Shown: positions 6,720 through 17,365 of the stretch, piece by piece
Position numbering within the stretch: the first letter of the stretch is position 1
Layout: every line of letters begins with the position of its first letter
Source: Bacteroidia bacterium
Lineage (GTDB): Bacteria > Bacteroidota > Bacteroidia > 2-12-FULL-35-15
Assembly: GCA_030654175.1 (NCBI GenBank)
Contig: JAURXZ010000024.1
Coordinates: forward strand, 124,001 to 188,000
Direction: 5' to 3'
Length of the DNA: 64,000 nucleotides
Translations under genes and position numbers: made by a program
The notes under the pieces: model-generated
Databases searched by the model: none
What the model was told of the DNA's origin: nothing
What the model saw: the letters and a program-made list of their open reading frames with translations, nothing else

Positions 6720-9700
6720 ATGAGAAAACTGCTATTTGTAATTTTACTTTTCCTTAGCAATTACTGCCACAGCCAGGGTAATATGGTTACTATTACCAGC
6801 ATAGTGCCCTCCCAGTTAACCATTTGCGGAGCAGCAAAACCTTTTACTATCAGCATTTACAATCCTACTCCTTTTACAATTACCAATGATACGTTAAAAG
6901 TTTCGATGCCTAATGGTATCATATATGTGACAGGTTCGGTAGTTGGAGCAACACATGTAACCCACCTATTTCCAAACATAGAAGTGTTCCTGCTTCCAAA
7001 TATTGCTCCTTTAGCCCCCCCTATAACCATAACATTTATGGCGGAGGCTAAATGCAGTGTTCTTGCTTTTATTTCGGGAGGTGGCATAACAAAAAACGAC
7101 ATACGGGTGGATTACACAGCTAACAACATTGTTGGTTACGATACCCATATTACCAGTTCATATCTTGTAAAACAGCCCTACCTGGTTATTACCACAATTA
7201 CAAATCAATCGTATACAGGGAACATAGGAGATGTATTTACACGTTGTATTACTGTTGTAAATGCCGGTTCCGGTGAACTCAGTGAATTTACATTAACAGA
7301 TATTCATGGTTCGGGGATACAGGTAAATTCTGTGAATGTTGGAACATTAACAAATGTAACTACCGCATTGGCAAAAGTGATTGTGAATGGTGCCGACTTT
7401 GCAACCGTGGGGGATGGCGACAATTTGTTTGAAAATGGGGAGAGTATGGTTATTTGTGAAACAGTAACCATTCTTAATTGTATTTCGGCATCTTCGGCTT
7501 TTAAAGCATTCTGGGGCTGCAGTGTAAATGCCTGCCAGTCGTCTGTTTCAAGTGCCAATATTGTTTTTCCGAATTACATACCCAACCTGGTTATGACCCC
7601 GACTGCATCAATGAATACATGCATTGGTGCAGGAAATGCCAGCCCTCAGCAATTAAGAATTGTTAATACTGGTTTAGGAACTGCGTTGAATGTAGCATTA
7701 GAGATTTTTCAGGCTACAGGAGGGGGGTATAATAGTACGGTTGGGTCCAATATTGATGCAGGAAGCTTCACTATTCAGGTCGGAAGTTCAGGAACTCCTT
7801 CTTTTTTACCCACTACTATATTTGCTACTTCCACCTTAAACTGCATGACTGCCCCCATTGGGAAGGTGACCCTTACTATTCCCACAATAAATGCAGGAGA
7901 TACTGTTTTTTTAAAATGGAATTCGTACAGCTGCTGTTACAATGCATGTACAAATGTTGGCCAACGCTATACCAACGGCTGGAGGTATCGTGGCACTTAT
8001 AAAAACATCTGTCAGAACACCTATGTGATCTATGAAAATTGGGGAAGGGTATATTCAAATATTTACGGTGCTTTAGCAAACAACGGTTCGCCATCTACTA
8101 TGAACGATGGGCAAACCGGTACCTTTAATTTTTTATTTTCCAACTACGGAAATTCCTATCCTGCAGGGCCCGGGGTGCATTGGAAATTTGAATTTACGGT
8201 ACCTTCCTGTTTTAGTTATTCGGGCAATCTTCATATCCTGCGTTCAAATGGAATAAATACCTGGGTTCCCACTTCGGTAAATTCTTCAGGAAATGTGATC
8301 ACTGCAATTTTTAATGGAACCCCACCCTGGAGCCTTGCACAGGGGGAGTTAAAACTTGATCTGACATTGGATTGTTCAAGCTGTACCGGAACCGACAGCT
8401 TAGGCTCCATCAGCGTTAAATCATTTTTTGTCCCGAACAACACATGCGCCTGTGAAATTGGGGTTTCCTGCCAAAGTACCGCCATTAGTGTCAACTGCCC
8501 AAACCCTTGTCCCGAAGGTTTGATCTTTACTTATTTTGATTTAAAGCGTACCAACTATGGCTATCCGGACAATGAGCCAAGTGGAGGGAACGGTGTACCT
8601 GATGGATTTGGTCCTGTGGATATGACAAAAGTAAAAACCGCCAGGGCCATGTTTGGCGATACTATTAAAGCATCGTTTAACGGATGGGTAAAAACAAGCA
8701 TCGCATATCCATCCTGGAAGTATTGTTATGCTATTAGTTCCATCACCAATGGCAATCGTTTAGCATTTGTAGATGCTACATTAAGGATATACCGATCAGG
8801 ATTATTGTTTGCCACCTGCACTAATTTTACTCCGGTTGTAACCGATACAGCTACCCAAAGAACCTTTAAATATAATTTAAGTGATTCATTGCCGGGAGTT
8901 TGCTTTACAGGTCCTTATTTGAATAATGATTCCCTGGTATTTGAACCCCGCTATCGCGTTATTTCCAATATCCGTAACTCGGCCCCATTAAATTGTTACT
9001 CGTCCAATGAATTTTATCTTAGTGATCTTGCTGCTTTCCCAATACCACCCACTCCGGCAGAACATAAATTCCAATGCGGAACTTATAATGGTAGTTGTTC
9101 GATCATTGGCTATTGGTTCAGGAACTGGGAATCGGAAAGTTACGATACTAAATCCTGTAATAATGTGGTGCTGACACAAGATTACCATTTAAGTATTGGC
9201 CCGGGTAACAATAACGATGCCGGAGGGAACTTATTCCCTTACGAATACCGGAACTGGTCACATCTTGAAAACTTAACCGCGATAATTCCTCCAGGATACA
9301 CCTTGATCTCAGCAAGGTTCAGAGAGATAAGAACTGCCGGAACATTAGTTACCAATGCCAGCAGCTGGATAAATTTAACACCGGCTGATCCTAATTCAGA
9401 TACGCTCAGTTTTCCGGTGGAGCAGTATTATATAAATTTTGGAGGTACAACTATTACCCCAAGTGATGATGGTTTTTACGGAACACTGGAAATAACACTT
9501 CAACCCGGATGTGAAGTAACTCCTTCTGTTTACCAGGGAGTGCAGAATGATGTTGATTTTGCAGTTATTCCTCAGTTAACAGGCCCGGGAAGTGATACCA
9601 CCTTTTTATCCGAAACAGATGATTATGTGGTGTATGATCCGCCTGATCTGTTTATTCAATCAACACTTCCATCTGTTTTTGCTCTTAATACCACTACAAC

Positions 9701-12700
9701 CTGGGATATCAGCATCTCCAATACCTCCAATGTATCAGATGCTTTAAATACCTGGATAAGCGGCCCTGTAATTTCTGGTGTAGCCGTTGTACAGGTTGTT
9801 GATCTTGATAATAATGTCACGATTCCCCTCACTGGCAATGTTTATCAGGTGGGAACAGTAAGTGCAACTACCACGCGTAATTTCAGGATAACCGGATCCT
9901 ATATTTCCTGCTCGGTCGACAGTATTATTGCTTACGTAGGATGGAACTGTTTTGATGGTTATCCGGCAAGTGTAGATACCTACCCATGTATACCTGAAAA
10001 AATAACATTAACGTTAACCCCTCTTACTCCTGCGTTCTCTGTGAACAGTATCGGTCCGGCAAGCATAGAACTGTGCGACACGGCCACCTATATTGCCGAA
10101 GGAATAAATATTCAGCTGGGGACAGGTTATAATATTATTTTCAGGGCCACCTTGCCTTCCGGATCTGCTTTCGTACCAGGGTCTTCCCAGCTTAGTTATC
10201 CTGTTTCTACTCCTTATCTTTTCATTCCTGATCCTACTATTGTTGGTAATACCTTGGAATGGAACATTTCAAATAGTAATAGCCTTATTGATACTGCTGG
10301 TTTAAAAGGACTTTTGGAGGATAGTTTAAGTCGGTTCAAACTTACCTTTAAAGTGAATATCCTTCCCGATTGCAGTTATCTTTCAGGAAGCACGATATTC
10401 TTTGTTTTGCTTGGAGAAGCGGCCTGCGGGCTTGCAACTGAATTAGATGTATCCATATCGCCAAATTTAGATATTGTGGGAGCAACCGTTCCCTACACCA
10501 CTGCCATTGTATTAAAAACCACTTATGTTTCGCCTTGCGCTGAAAATTCAACAATGAGGGTAGTGGTTCATAATCAAGGGCCTACAGCTTTTGGAAACTC
10601 CGATTCAGTTCGTATTAAACTGCCTGTGGGAGTTACTTTCACAGGTGGCTCCTTTAACGGAATTTATAATGCTCCGGTTAATGGAACTCCACTACAATAT
10701 ACACTTGGAGGAAATGGTTATTTACTCTGGAAACTACCTGCAGGAGTGGCTGCAGGGGACAGTACGATCTTTTCTTTTGATTATAGCGGTGACCCTTTGG
10801 TCCTTTCTTGTGGTATTGTATTTTTTGAAGCCAACACCTATACTGTAAGTGTTGTGACTTGCAGTGGATCAGGGCTTAGCTGTGTCACAACTATTAATAC
10901 CGGGGATACCACCCTTGCTGTATTTACTTACAAAGCATACCTGGTACTTGCCAATGGCAGCGCTACGTCAATCCCCAATCCTCCGGCAGAAGAGACCGTA
11001 ACTTTAAATTTTGATATTATAAATACAGGACAAGCCATTTTAACAAATGCTGATTCCATTATTCAATTCTATTATGATGCAAATGGCAATGGAATATACA
11101 ACCCGGGGGATGTGTTTTTAACGCAGGATACGGTTGTGGTTCCCAGAGATTCTACGCTGGCTTATTCTATTACGTTTAATGTCCCCGGTGGACAGGCATG
11201 CGCTATTATCGCTATTGTTGATCCTACTGTTAATCCTTGTGTTTGTAATCCGTCTCAACTTTTGTTAGAGCCTCCATTGCTCAGTTTAAACAACGATAGT
11301 ACTTTGTGTTCGGGTGAATCCATATCATTTGGTACCGCTCCTGTAACGGGCTATACCTATAGCTGGAGCCCGTCAACGGGGTTAAGCAGTGCCGCTATTG
11401 CTAATCCCTTGCTTACCACATCCAATTTAACAGGTGTGCCGGTTTCAACAATGTATATACTTACAACAAACCGGATCGGCTGTATTGTGGAGGACACCAT
11501 CACCATTACAGTGAATCCTATTCCTGTTTCAAACGCAGGTGCGGATATTGCCATTTGTCCTTACGATCTGGGGCAAATAGGTGCACCTACTTTTTCCGGT
11601 TATACTTATCTTTGGCTGCCCGCCTTTGGTTTGAGCGACACCGCGATATCCGATCCCGCTGTTTCAATCATTGTTCCGGGCACAACCACTTACACAGTTA
11701 CTACCGGGGCCCTGGGTTGCTTTTCATCGGACAGTGCTGTCGTTAAGGTCAACCCTATTCCAGTATCCAATGCAGGTGTAGATATTCTTACGTGCGTCAC
11801 TATTGTTCCCGGGAATATCGGCACAACAGCCACCACAGGTTATACGTATCTTTGGTCACCGGCCACCGGCTTAAGTGATAGTACCCTGTCAAACCCTGCT
11901 GTGATATTGACCAACCCTGGCACCATCAGCTATACAGTAACCACTACAGCACTTGATTGTTTTTCATTGGATACTGTTGTAATAACTGTAAACCCTTTGC
12001 CAACTGCAACAATAAGCGGTACAATAGCTATATGTCATAACGATTCGGCACAACGTGTCACTTTCAAAGGAGCTAACGGTATACCTCCTTATACATTCAC
12101 CTACACACTCAACAGTGGACCCGATCAGACACTAACCTCAGGCATAGGCGACAGTACCACTATATTGGCCCCTTCAACAGTGGTGGGTACATTTACCTAT
12201 AATTTGATAAGTGTGCAGGACTCAAGTTCAACAGCTTGTTCACAGGCACAAAACGGGATTGCCATCGTAACCGTAAACCCATTGCCAACCGCAACTTTAA
12301 CAGGTACAACAGTTGTTTGTCAACAAGTTGCAGCACCCAATGTTACCTTTACAGGAGCGAACGGTACCCCTCCTTATACTTTTACTTACACCATCAATGG
12401 CGGAGCAAACCAAACAATAACCACAATAAGCGGAAACAGTGTTGATATAGCTGTTTCGACCGGTACGGCCGGAACATTTATATATGCTTTGATAAGTGTA
12501 CAGGATGCAAGCTCAACAACCTGTTCACAAGCACAACCCGACACCGCCACTGTAACAGTGAACCCGCTGCCGGTTGCTAATTTCGGGGCGGAAAATATTT
12601 GTTTGAACAGGGATATGGTTTTCACTGATTCTTCTACCGTTTCGAGCGGAACCATTGATGCCTGGCTTTGGGATTTTGGAACTGACGGGGCTTTCGCTAC

Positions 12701-13892
12701 CGTACAAAACCCTGATTACCTGTATAATACTGCCGGAACATATTCGGTTTCTTTGATTTCCACAACAAACAAAGGATGTAAAGACACATTAACCCGAAGC
12801 GTTACTGTACATCCTTTACCGGATGTACAGTTCAATACAACACCTGTTGCTCTTGGTATTTGTGATGGAACAAGTGTGCAGTTCATTGATGCAACCAGTA
12901 TTGCTGCACCTGATGTTATACAAGCCTGGGCCTGGAATTTTGGAGATGCCGGCCCAGTGGATATCAACCAAAACACATCTCATTTATATGCAACTCCTGA
13001 TCCTTATGCTGTGCAGTTGCAGGCCACCTCTAATTTCGGTTGCACCGATTCAATTACAAAACCAATTACCATAAACCCAAATCCGGTAGTGAATTTTACA
13101 GGAAATCCGATAATAGGCTGCGAACCATTATGTATTTCTTTTACTGATTCATCATTTATTTCTACGGGTAGCAATATCTCCTATACATGGGATCTTGGAG
13201 ACGGCAGCCCAATAAGTAATTCTCAAATCTTTGAGCATTGTTACGTGAATGATTCTGTTTCACCGGCTTCTTTTAACATTTCTTTAACTGTTACTTCAGA
13301 TAGCGGATGCGTTGGTACCTTATCAAAAGGCAGTTACATTACCGTTTATCCAAACCCGGTAGCTGATTTTTCTGTCGATCCACTGATAACCACTGTTACC
13401 GACCCGGTTTTTTCATTGGTAAATTTAGCCACTGGAACTGATTTTTGGAATTGGAATTTTGGTGACAATACCTCTTCAGGCCTTCCAAATCCTCCTCCGC
13501 ATAAATACCCTGCGGATACAGGCAGGTATGTAATAACATTAATTACTTCTTCTCAATACGGCTGTACAGATACTGCCTATAAAACGGTGATTATTGAAGG
13601 TGATTTTGTATTTTATATCCCTAACGCCTTTACACCCAACGAAGATGGTATCAATGATTATTTTTTCGGTACCGGCATTGGTATCATAAAATACGACCTG
13701 TGGATATTTGACAGATGGGGAAACATGATTTTTCATGGAGATCAGATCCCTTCCGAAAACGCTAAATGGAACGGAAGGTCAAATGGCGGCAAGGAGGAGT
13801 CCCAGATAGATGTATACGTTTGGAAAGTCAAACTTACCGATATGTTTAATAAGGAGCACAAATATATTGGAACGGTAACTTTGGTGAAGTAA
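6720..13892 (+). CDS. Giant secreted multidomain protein with PKD repeats and T9SS type B C-terminal domain
   Basis: A 2390-residue exported protein. Residues 1-19 are a signal peptide (MRKLLFVILLFLSNYCHSQG). Residues 20-1500 form a long beta-rich region with stretches resembling DUF11-type repeats. Three Ig-like units of about 75 residues, each with a Y.YxWSPATGLSD-like core, follow from about 1520, then two units of about 100 residues with GANGxPPYTFTYT (1760-1950). Four PKD-like domains span 1950-2300, and the last 90 residues are a CHU_C/type B domain (IPNAFTPNEDGINDYFFG ... IFDRWGN ... YIGTVTLVK). The T9SS would carry it across the outer membrane. Proteins of this build are cell-surface or released adhesins, but the ligand is unknown. 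It is flanked by terminators and probably transcribed alone. Confidence 0.88.
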   Translation: MRKLLFVILLFLSNYCHSQGNMVTITSIVPSQLTICGAAKPFTISIYNPTPFTITNDTLKVSMPNGIIYVTGSVVGATHVTHLFPNIEVFLLPNIAPLAPPITITFMAEAKCSVLAFISGGGITKNDIRVDYTANNIVGYDTHITSSYLVKQPYLVITTITNQSYTGNIGDVFTRCITVVNAGSGELSEFTLTDIHGSGIQVNSVNVGTLTNVTTALAKVIVNGADFATVGDGDNLFENGESMVICETVTILNCISASSAFKAFWGCSVNACQSSVSSANIVFPNYIPNLVMTPTASMNTCIGAGNASPQQLRIVNTGLGTALNVALEIFQATGGGYNSTVGSNIDAGSFTIQVGSSGTPSFLPTTIFATSTLNCMTAPIGKVTLTIPTINAGDTVFLKWNSYSCCYNACTNVGQRYTNGWRYRGTYKNICQNTYVIYENWGRVYSNIYGALANNGSPSTMNDGQTGTFNFLFSNYGNSYPAGPGVHWKFEFTVPSCFSYSGNLHILRSNGINTWVPTSVNSSGNVITAIFNGTPPWSLAQGELKLDLTLDCSSCTGTDSLGSISVKSFFVPNNTCACEIGVSCQSTAISVNCPNPCPEGLIFTYFDLKRTNYGYPDNEPSGGNGVPDGFGPVDMTKVKTARAMFGDTIKASFNGWVKTSIAYPSWKYCYAISSITNGNRLAFVDATLRIYRSGLLFATCTNFTPVVTDTATQRTFKYNLSDSLPGVCFTGPYLNNDSLVFEPRYRVISNIRNSAPLNCYSSNEFYLSDLAAFPIPPTPAEHKFQCGTYNGSCSIIGYWFRNWESESYDTKSCNNVVLTQDYHLSIGPGNNNDAGGNLFPYEYRNWSHLENLTAIIPPGYTLISARFREIRTAGTLVTNASSWINLTPADPNSDTLSFPVEQYYINFGGTTITPSDDGFYGTLEITLQPGCEVTPSVYQGVQNDVDFAVIPQLTGPGSDTTFLSETDDYVVYDPPDLFIQSTLPSVFALNTTTTWDISISNTSNVSDALNTWISGPVISGVAVVQVVDLDNNVTIPLTGNVYQVGTVSATTTRNFRITGSYISCSVDSIIAYVGWNCFDGYPASVDTYPCIPEKITLTLTPLTPAFSVNSIGPASIELCDTATYIAEGINIQLGTGYNIIFRATLPSGSAFVPGSSQLSYPVSTPYLFIPDPTIVGNTLEWNISNSNSLIDTAGLKGLLEDSLSRFKLTFKVNILPDCSYLSGSTIFFVLLGEAACGLATELDVSISPNLDIVGATVPYTTAIVLKTTYVSPCAENSTMRVVVHNQGPTAFGNSDSVRIKLPVGVTFTGGSFNGIYNAPVNGTPLQYTLGGNGYLLWKLPAGVAAGDSTIFSFDYSGDPLVLSCGIVFFEANTYTVSVVTCSGSGLSCVTTINTGDTTLAVFTYKAYLVLANGSATSIPNPPAEETVTLNFDIINTGQAILTNADSIIQFYYDANGNGIYNPGDVFLTQDTVVVPRDSTLAYSITFNVPGGQACAIIAIVDPTVNPCVCNPSQLLLEPPLLSLNNDSTLCSGESISFGTAPVTGYTYSWSPSTGLSSAAIANPLLTTSNLTGVPVSTMYILTTNRIGCIVEDTITITVNPIPVSNAGADIAICPYDLGQIGAPTFSGYTYLWLPAFGLSDTAISDPAVSIIVPGTTTYTVTTGALGCFSSDSAVVKVNPIPVSNAGVDILTCVTIVPGNIGTTATTGYTYLWSPATGLSDSTLSNPAVILTNPGTISYTVTTTALDCFSLDTVVITVNPLPTATISGTIAICHNDSAQRVTFKGANGIPPYTFTYTLNSGPDQTLTSGIGDSTTILAPSTVVGTFTYNLISVQDSSSTACSQAQNGIAIVTVNPLPTATLTGTTVVCQQVAAPNVTFTGANGTPPYTFTYTINGGANQTITTISGNSVDIAVSTGTAGTFIYALISVQDASSTTCSQAQPDTATVTVNPLPVANFGAENICLNRDMVFTDSSTVSSGTIDAWLWDFGTDGAFATVQNPDYLYNTAGTYSVSLISTTNKGCKDTLTRSVTVHPLPDVQFNTTPVALGICDGTSVQFIDATSIAAPDVIQAWAWNFGDAGPVDINQNTSHLYATPDPYAVQLQATSNFGCTDSITKPITINPNPVVNFTGNPIIGCEPLCISFTDSSFISTGSNISYTWDLGDGSPISNSQIFEHCYVNDSVSPASFNISLTVTSDSGCVGTLSKGSYITVYPNPVADFSVDPLITTVTDPVFSLVNLATGTDFWNWNFGDNTSSGLPNPPPHKYPADTGRYVITLITSSQYGCTDTAYKTVIIEGDFVFYIPNAFTPNEDGINDYFFGTGIGIIKYDLWIFDRWGNMIFHGDQIPSENAKWNGRSNGGKEESQIDVYVWKVKLTDMFNKEHKYIGTVTLVK

Positions 13893-14246
13893 GGCAATAA
13901 GGCTTAAAGGACATAAAAAGGAAAGGCTTTGCAAATTAGCTTCACAAATCCCTTCTCTTCATACTTTTTAGCACATGTAATATACGCCCTTAGAACGAAA
14001 AACAAGAGGCTGCCTCGCTTTTGAGATAGCCTCTTTTGTTGTATAAACAATTGTGTGAGATAAATTTCCGCATTTTAGTTGGACTCCTTCGGGTCCTAAA
14101 TTTATAGGCAATCGTTGTGCTATAAACATCCGACCCTGGAGGGGTCGAACAGTTCTTATGAGGGGCTTTATTATTGTTTGCTATGTGATAATATGGATTT
14201 AAACCAAAAGAACCGTTGACTCAAATTATAAACTGCATGCCTCTTA
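13893..14246. other. Non-coding gap with terminator and hairpin-rich repeat
   Basis: No convincing gene. Besides the terminator at 14001-14040, it holds a stretch at about 14065-14150 with a GGACTCC-TTCG-GGTCC hairpin and a CGACCC-TGGAG-GGGTCG hairpin (14131-14147). It looks like a further dispersed repeat, but it occurs only once in this window, so repeat status is inferred from its style. Confidence 0.5.
14001..14040. terminator. Terminator between convergent genes
   Basis: AAGAGGCT at 14004-14011 pairs with AGCCTCTT at 14028-14035, flanked by A-tract on the left and TTTGTT on the right. It can serve both the giant gene on the plus strand and the dioxygenase gene on the minus strand. Confidence 0.65.
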
Positions 14247-14786
14247 TTAGTGTGAACTCTCTCCGATAACCGAAACTGGCGGTTCCATAACATGTCCACA
14301 TTTTTTGCAAGTACGCAAATCCACATTTCCGTAAAACTCTTTGAAGGTTTCCTGAAACTGCGTCATAATATTGGTTAATGAAAAATATTTTTCATACAGC
14401 TTGTTATTGCACTTTTCACAGAACCACAACAAACCATCCTTCTCATTGTCTCTGCGCCTGCGTTCCATCACCAAACCAATGGTATTCGCGCCTCTTCTTG
14501 GGTTGTGTGGCACTTTTGGAGGTAATAAAAATATATCCCCTTCCTTAATTGGAACAATTACGGCCTTCCCTTCTTCCTGAATCTGTACTTCGATGTCGCC
14601 TTCCAACTGATAAAAAAACTCTTCACTTTCGTTATAGTGATAATCTTTACGTGAGTTTGGGCCACCAACTACCATTACAATAAATTCGGTGTTTTCATAC
14701 ACTACTTTATTGCCAATAGGTGGCTTTAATAAATGGCGATTTTCATCGATCCACTTTTTAAAATTTAAAGGATGTTGTATTGCCAT
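14247..14786 (-). CDS. nbaC: 3-hydroxyanthranilate 3,4-dioxygenase
   Basis: A 179-residue cupin enzyme that opens the ring of 3-hydroxyanthranilate, the step of the kynurenine pathway that yields the precursor of quinolinate and hence NAD. All expected residues of the bacterial enzyme are present: Fe ligands His50, Glu56 and His94, substrate-binding Arg46, Arg98 and Glu108, and the second rubredoxin-like metal site Cys123, Cys126, Cys160 and Cys163. Length and spacing match the Cupriavidus-type enzyme. No other kynurenine-pathway gene is next to it. The gene may share only a loose link with the TonB receptor gene upstream, 93 bases away on the same strand. Confidence 0.95.
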   Translation of the reverse strand: MAIQHPLNFKKWIDENRHLLKPPIGNKVVYENTEFIVMVVGGPNSRKDYHYNESEEFFYQLEGDIEVQIQEEGKAVIVPIKEGDIFLLPPKVPHNPRRGANTIGLVMERRRRDNEKDGLLWFCEKCNNKLYEKYFSLTNIMTQFQETFKEFYGNVDLRTCKKCGHVMEPPVSVIGESSH

Positions 14787-14879
14787 GATTAAAAATTTGG
14801 TGATTTGTTGAATTAGAAATTAAGTGATTTATTTATTCTCCAATTCAACAAATCTCTATTTCTCTAACGCTCTATTTTT

Positions 14880-17195
14880 TTAAATTTTAACTGACAATTG
14901 TAAAACAAAAACACGTGGTGGCAAAAGATCTGCCGGACGTCCCATCACTTCGCGATTAAATATATTATTGACTACGAATGCGATCTTAGACGTTTTATGC
15001 ACCTGGTATGATATTCTAAAATCAAATATTCCATCACCTTTATTATGCTCGGAACGGTATTTTTTCATCCCCGGGAAATTACCTTCGTTATCTCCAAAAA
15101 CACGGTCAATATTCTCCATATAACTATTGGCACGCAAACTAACCCCTGTACTCCATTTTTTGTATCCAAACTGAATATCAGCTTTTCCGCTATGCTGATA
15201 ACGGTATTTCAACAGATCAGTATTTGAAGTATTTCGCGCGGTATCAATGGCCGGGTCAAAATCTGTCTGACGAGGATCAATATAAGTATATCCCAATAAG
15301 GTGGTAACATCAACAGGCCCCATTTTCCCTTCTCCCATAACAGATAATTCAACTCCACGGATACGGGTATTACCAATGTTTTGCGATTGGAAACCTAAAC
15401 CCAGTAATTGCGGAGTGTTCGCAGGTAAAACAGTAGGGCCATATTTTCCAAAAGTAAACTCCATCATGTTTCTGTACTCTGTCCAAAATGCAGCCACATC
15501 TATAAACCCTTTCCATTGACCAATTCTAACCCCCTGTTTTAAGGCAATTTCAGCACTCCAACCACTTTCTGGTTTTAAACTGTCGTTAGGATAGATATCC
15601 AACCCACTGGCACTGGTGCGAATAAAACGTTCAGCAACCGAAGGGAAACGAAAGCCTTGTCCAAAAGAAGTTCTAAGATACGTATACTCCATCACCTTGT
15701 AGTTTGCACCGGCACGCATAACCGGCTTTACCGGAGAATTTTTTGCTATTGGTCTCGCTGCATCTCCTAACCAATTAATATTTTCTCTTGTTTCAACGGT
15801 ATCGGTTTTAAAATATTCGCCACGTATTCCAAAAGACAAGGACAAACGTTTGAATTTTTTATCGAATTGTGTAAATATGGAAGCATTGGTGCTGTAGTGA
15901 TTCCCATACATTTGAGCATGAACTTCGCCATAATTAAACACCGTTCCGGCTGTCCAGGAAAGTCCGCCTGCAAACTTCTTTTGATATTGATATTCTGAAT
16001 AGTATATGTCACCTCTCGATTGCTGATTGGTATTGTTTAAATTTTCTGTTCTGAAAAAACGGGTTCTTAAAGAGTGGCGGCCATTCTTTTTTGTAACATA
16101 ATTAACGAACGGATCAACATTGGTGCGGAAAGTAGTATAGTTACTAACATCGCCACCTTGCGGATATAAAGCAGAATCAGGATGCGCCCACAATATGAAC
16201 AAACCTCCTTTTGTACTCACTCTGTTTGCATTTACACCAACTTGTAAACCTTGTATTTTTTTGAAGCGGTAACGTAAATTGGTGTTGAAACGGTAGCGTT
16301 GTTCAGTATTAAGATAACGGAATCCATCATCGTCAAATAAATTAGCTCCTACCACAAGGTCAAGATTTCCTATCTTTTGCAAATGGGTAACGTTTACACT
16401 GCTATAAGTTGGATTACCGTCAGGCCACCAAACAAGCTCTCTGCGTTTTGGTTTATCATAAATACCTGACATAAAATTTATTTTAGTTTCAGGATCCTCT
16501 TTTGCATAAGCGGTACGGAAATTAATTACACCATTCATTGCTGCCGATCCAAACAATGCTGAAGATGCACCTTTGATAACTTCTATCTGTTCGCAATTTT
16601 CAATAGGCAATGACGACCATTTCACATCACCTGCATCTGCTGCAAGCATTGGCATTTCATCAACTAATAAAAGCACCCTGCTGCCGGCACCATAGCTAAA
16701 ACCACTACCGCCACGTATGTTTGCCTGCCCGTCAATTACATTTACTCCGGGTACCTGATCAACAGCTTTATCAATAGACACAAGTGCTTTGCTTTCAATT
16801 AATGCAGGCTTTAAAACCTCCATGGAAACAGTAACCTCTTTCAGGTTTTGTTCAAATCTTCCTGCAGAAACAACCACAATGTCTAGTGTTTTAGAATCAG
16901 GCTCCAACACAATATCCATTTGGATAGTATCATTATCCTTTGCATCGATGTTCTTTATCTGCGATTTATACCCTACATATTTAAATTCGACTTTGTGTTT
17001 GCCGGATGGCATTTTAAAAAAATAAGAGCCGCTAATATCAGTAGCTGTTCCGGTGGTTTCATCCACCACCACACTACCACCAACTATGGTTTCTTTGGTT
17101 TTTGAATCGGCAATAGTTCCTTTAATGAAGGCGTTTTGAGCCATAACAGTGCCCGCAACCGGAATAAAAAATAATAGCGTAAAAATTTTTTTCAT
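14880..17195 (-). CDS. TonB-dependent outer-membrane receptor
   Basis: The 771-residue product starts with a signal peptide (MKKIFTLLFFIPVAGTVMAQ). A carboxypeptidase-regulatory-like beta domain typical of Bacteroidota TonB receptors spans residues about 20-105, then the plug (VDKAVDQVPGVNVIDGQANIRGGSGFSYGAG ... IEVIKGASSALFGSAAMNGVI-like blocks) and a 22-strand-type barrel ending in FVLQLSVKI with the usual terminal aromatic pattern. Such receptors import iron chelates, cobalamin, sugars or other large nutrients using TonB energy. No substrate-specific partner gene is adjacent, so the ligand is open. An in-frame ATG 21 bases upstream exists; I prefer the one at 17195 because it starts the signal peptide cleanly. 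Confidence 0.92.
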   Translation of the reverse strand: MKKIFTLLFFIPVAGTVMAQNAFIKGTIADSKTKETIVGGSVVVDETTGTATDISGSYFFKMPSGKHKVEFKYVGYKSQIKNIDAKDNDTIQMDIVLEPDSKTLDIVVVSAGRFEQNLKEVTVSMEVLKPALIESKALVSIDKAVDQVPGVNVIDGQANIRGGSGFSYGAGSRVLLLVDEMPMLAADAGDVKWSSLPIENCEQIEVIKGASSALFGSAAMNGVINFRTAYAKEDPETKINFMSGIYDKPKRRELVWWPDGNPTYSSVNVTHLQKIGNLDLVVGANLFDDDGFRYLNTEQRYRFNTNLRYRFKKIQGLQVGVNANRVSTKGGLFILWAHPDSALYPQGGDVSNYTTFRTNVDPFVNYVTKKNGRHSLRTRFFRTENLNNTNQQSRGDIYYSEYQYQKKFAGGLSWTAGTVFNYGEVHAQMYGNHYSTNASIFTQFDKKFKRLSLSFGIRGEYFKTDTVETRENINWLGDAARPIAKNSPVKPVMRAGANYKVMEYTYLRTSFGQGFRFPSVAERFIRTSASGLDIYPNDSLKPESGWSAEIALKQGVRIGQWKGFIDVAAFWTEYRNMMEFTFGKYGPTVLPANTPQLLGLGFQSQNIGNTRIRGVELSVMGEGKMGPVDVTTLLGYTYIDPRQTDFDPAIDTARNTSNTDLLKYRYQHSGKADIQFGYKKWSTGVSLRANSYMENIDRVFGDNEGNFPGMKKYRSEHNKGDGIFDFRISYQVHKTSKIAFVVNNIFNREVMGRPADLLPPRVFVLQLSVKI

Positions 17196-17365
17196 AGTTT
17201 TTTTTTTGAAACCCAATACCTAAAAGCTTTTGATCTCGCGGTTAAAATTTCGGGAGAAATGCGTGCACCTGGATTAAAATTTAATACTAAAATATTTGTT
17301 CTTAATTTTTTTACTTTTGTTTAAAACAATAGTGCAATATACAAATTATTGTATTTCAAAAAAAC

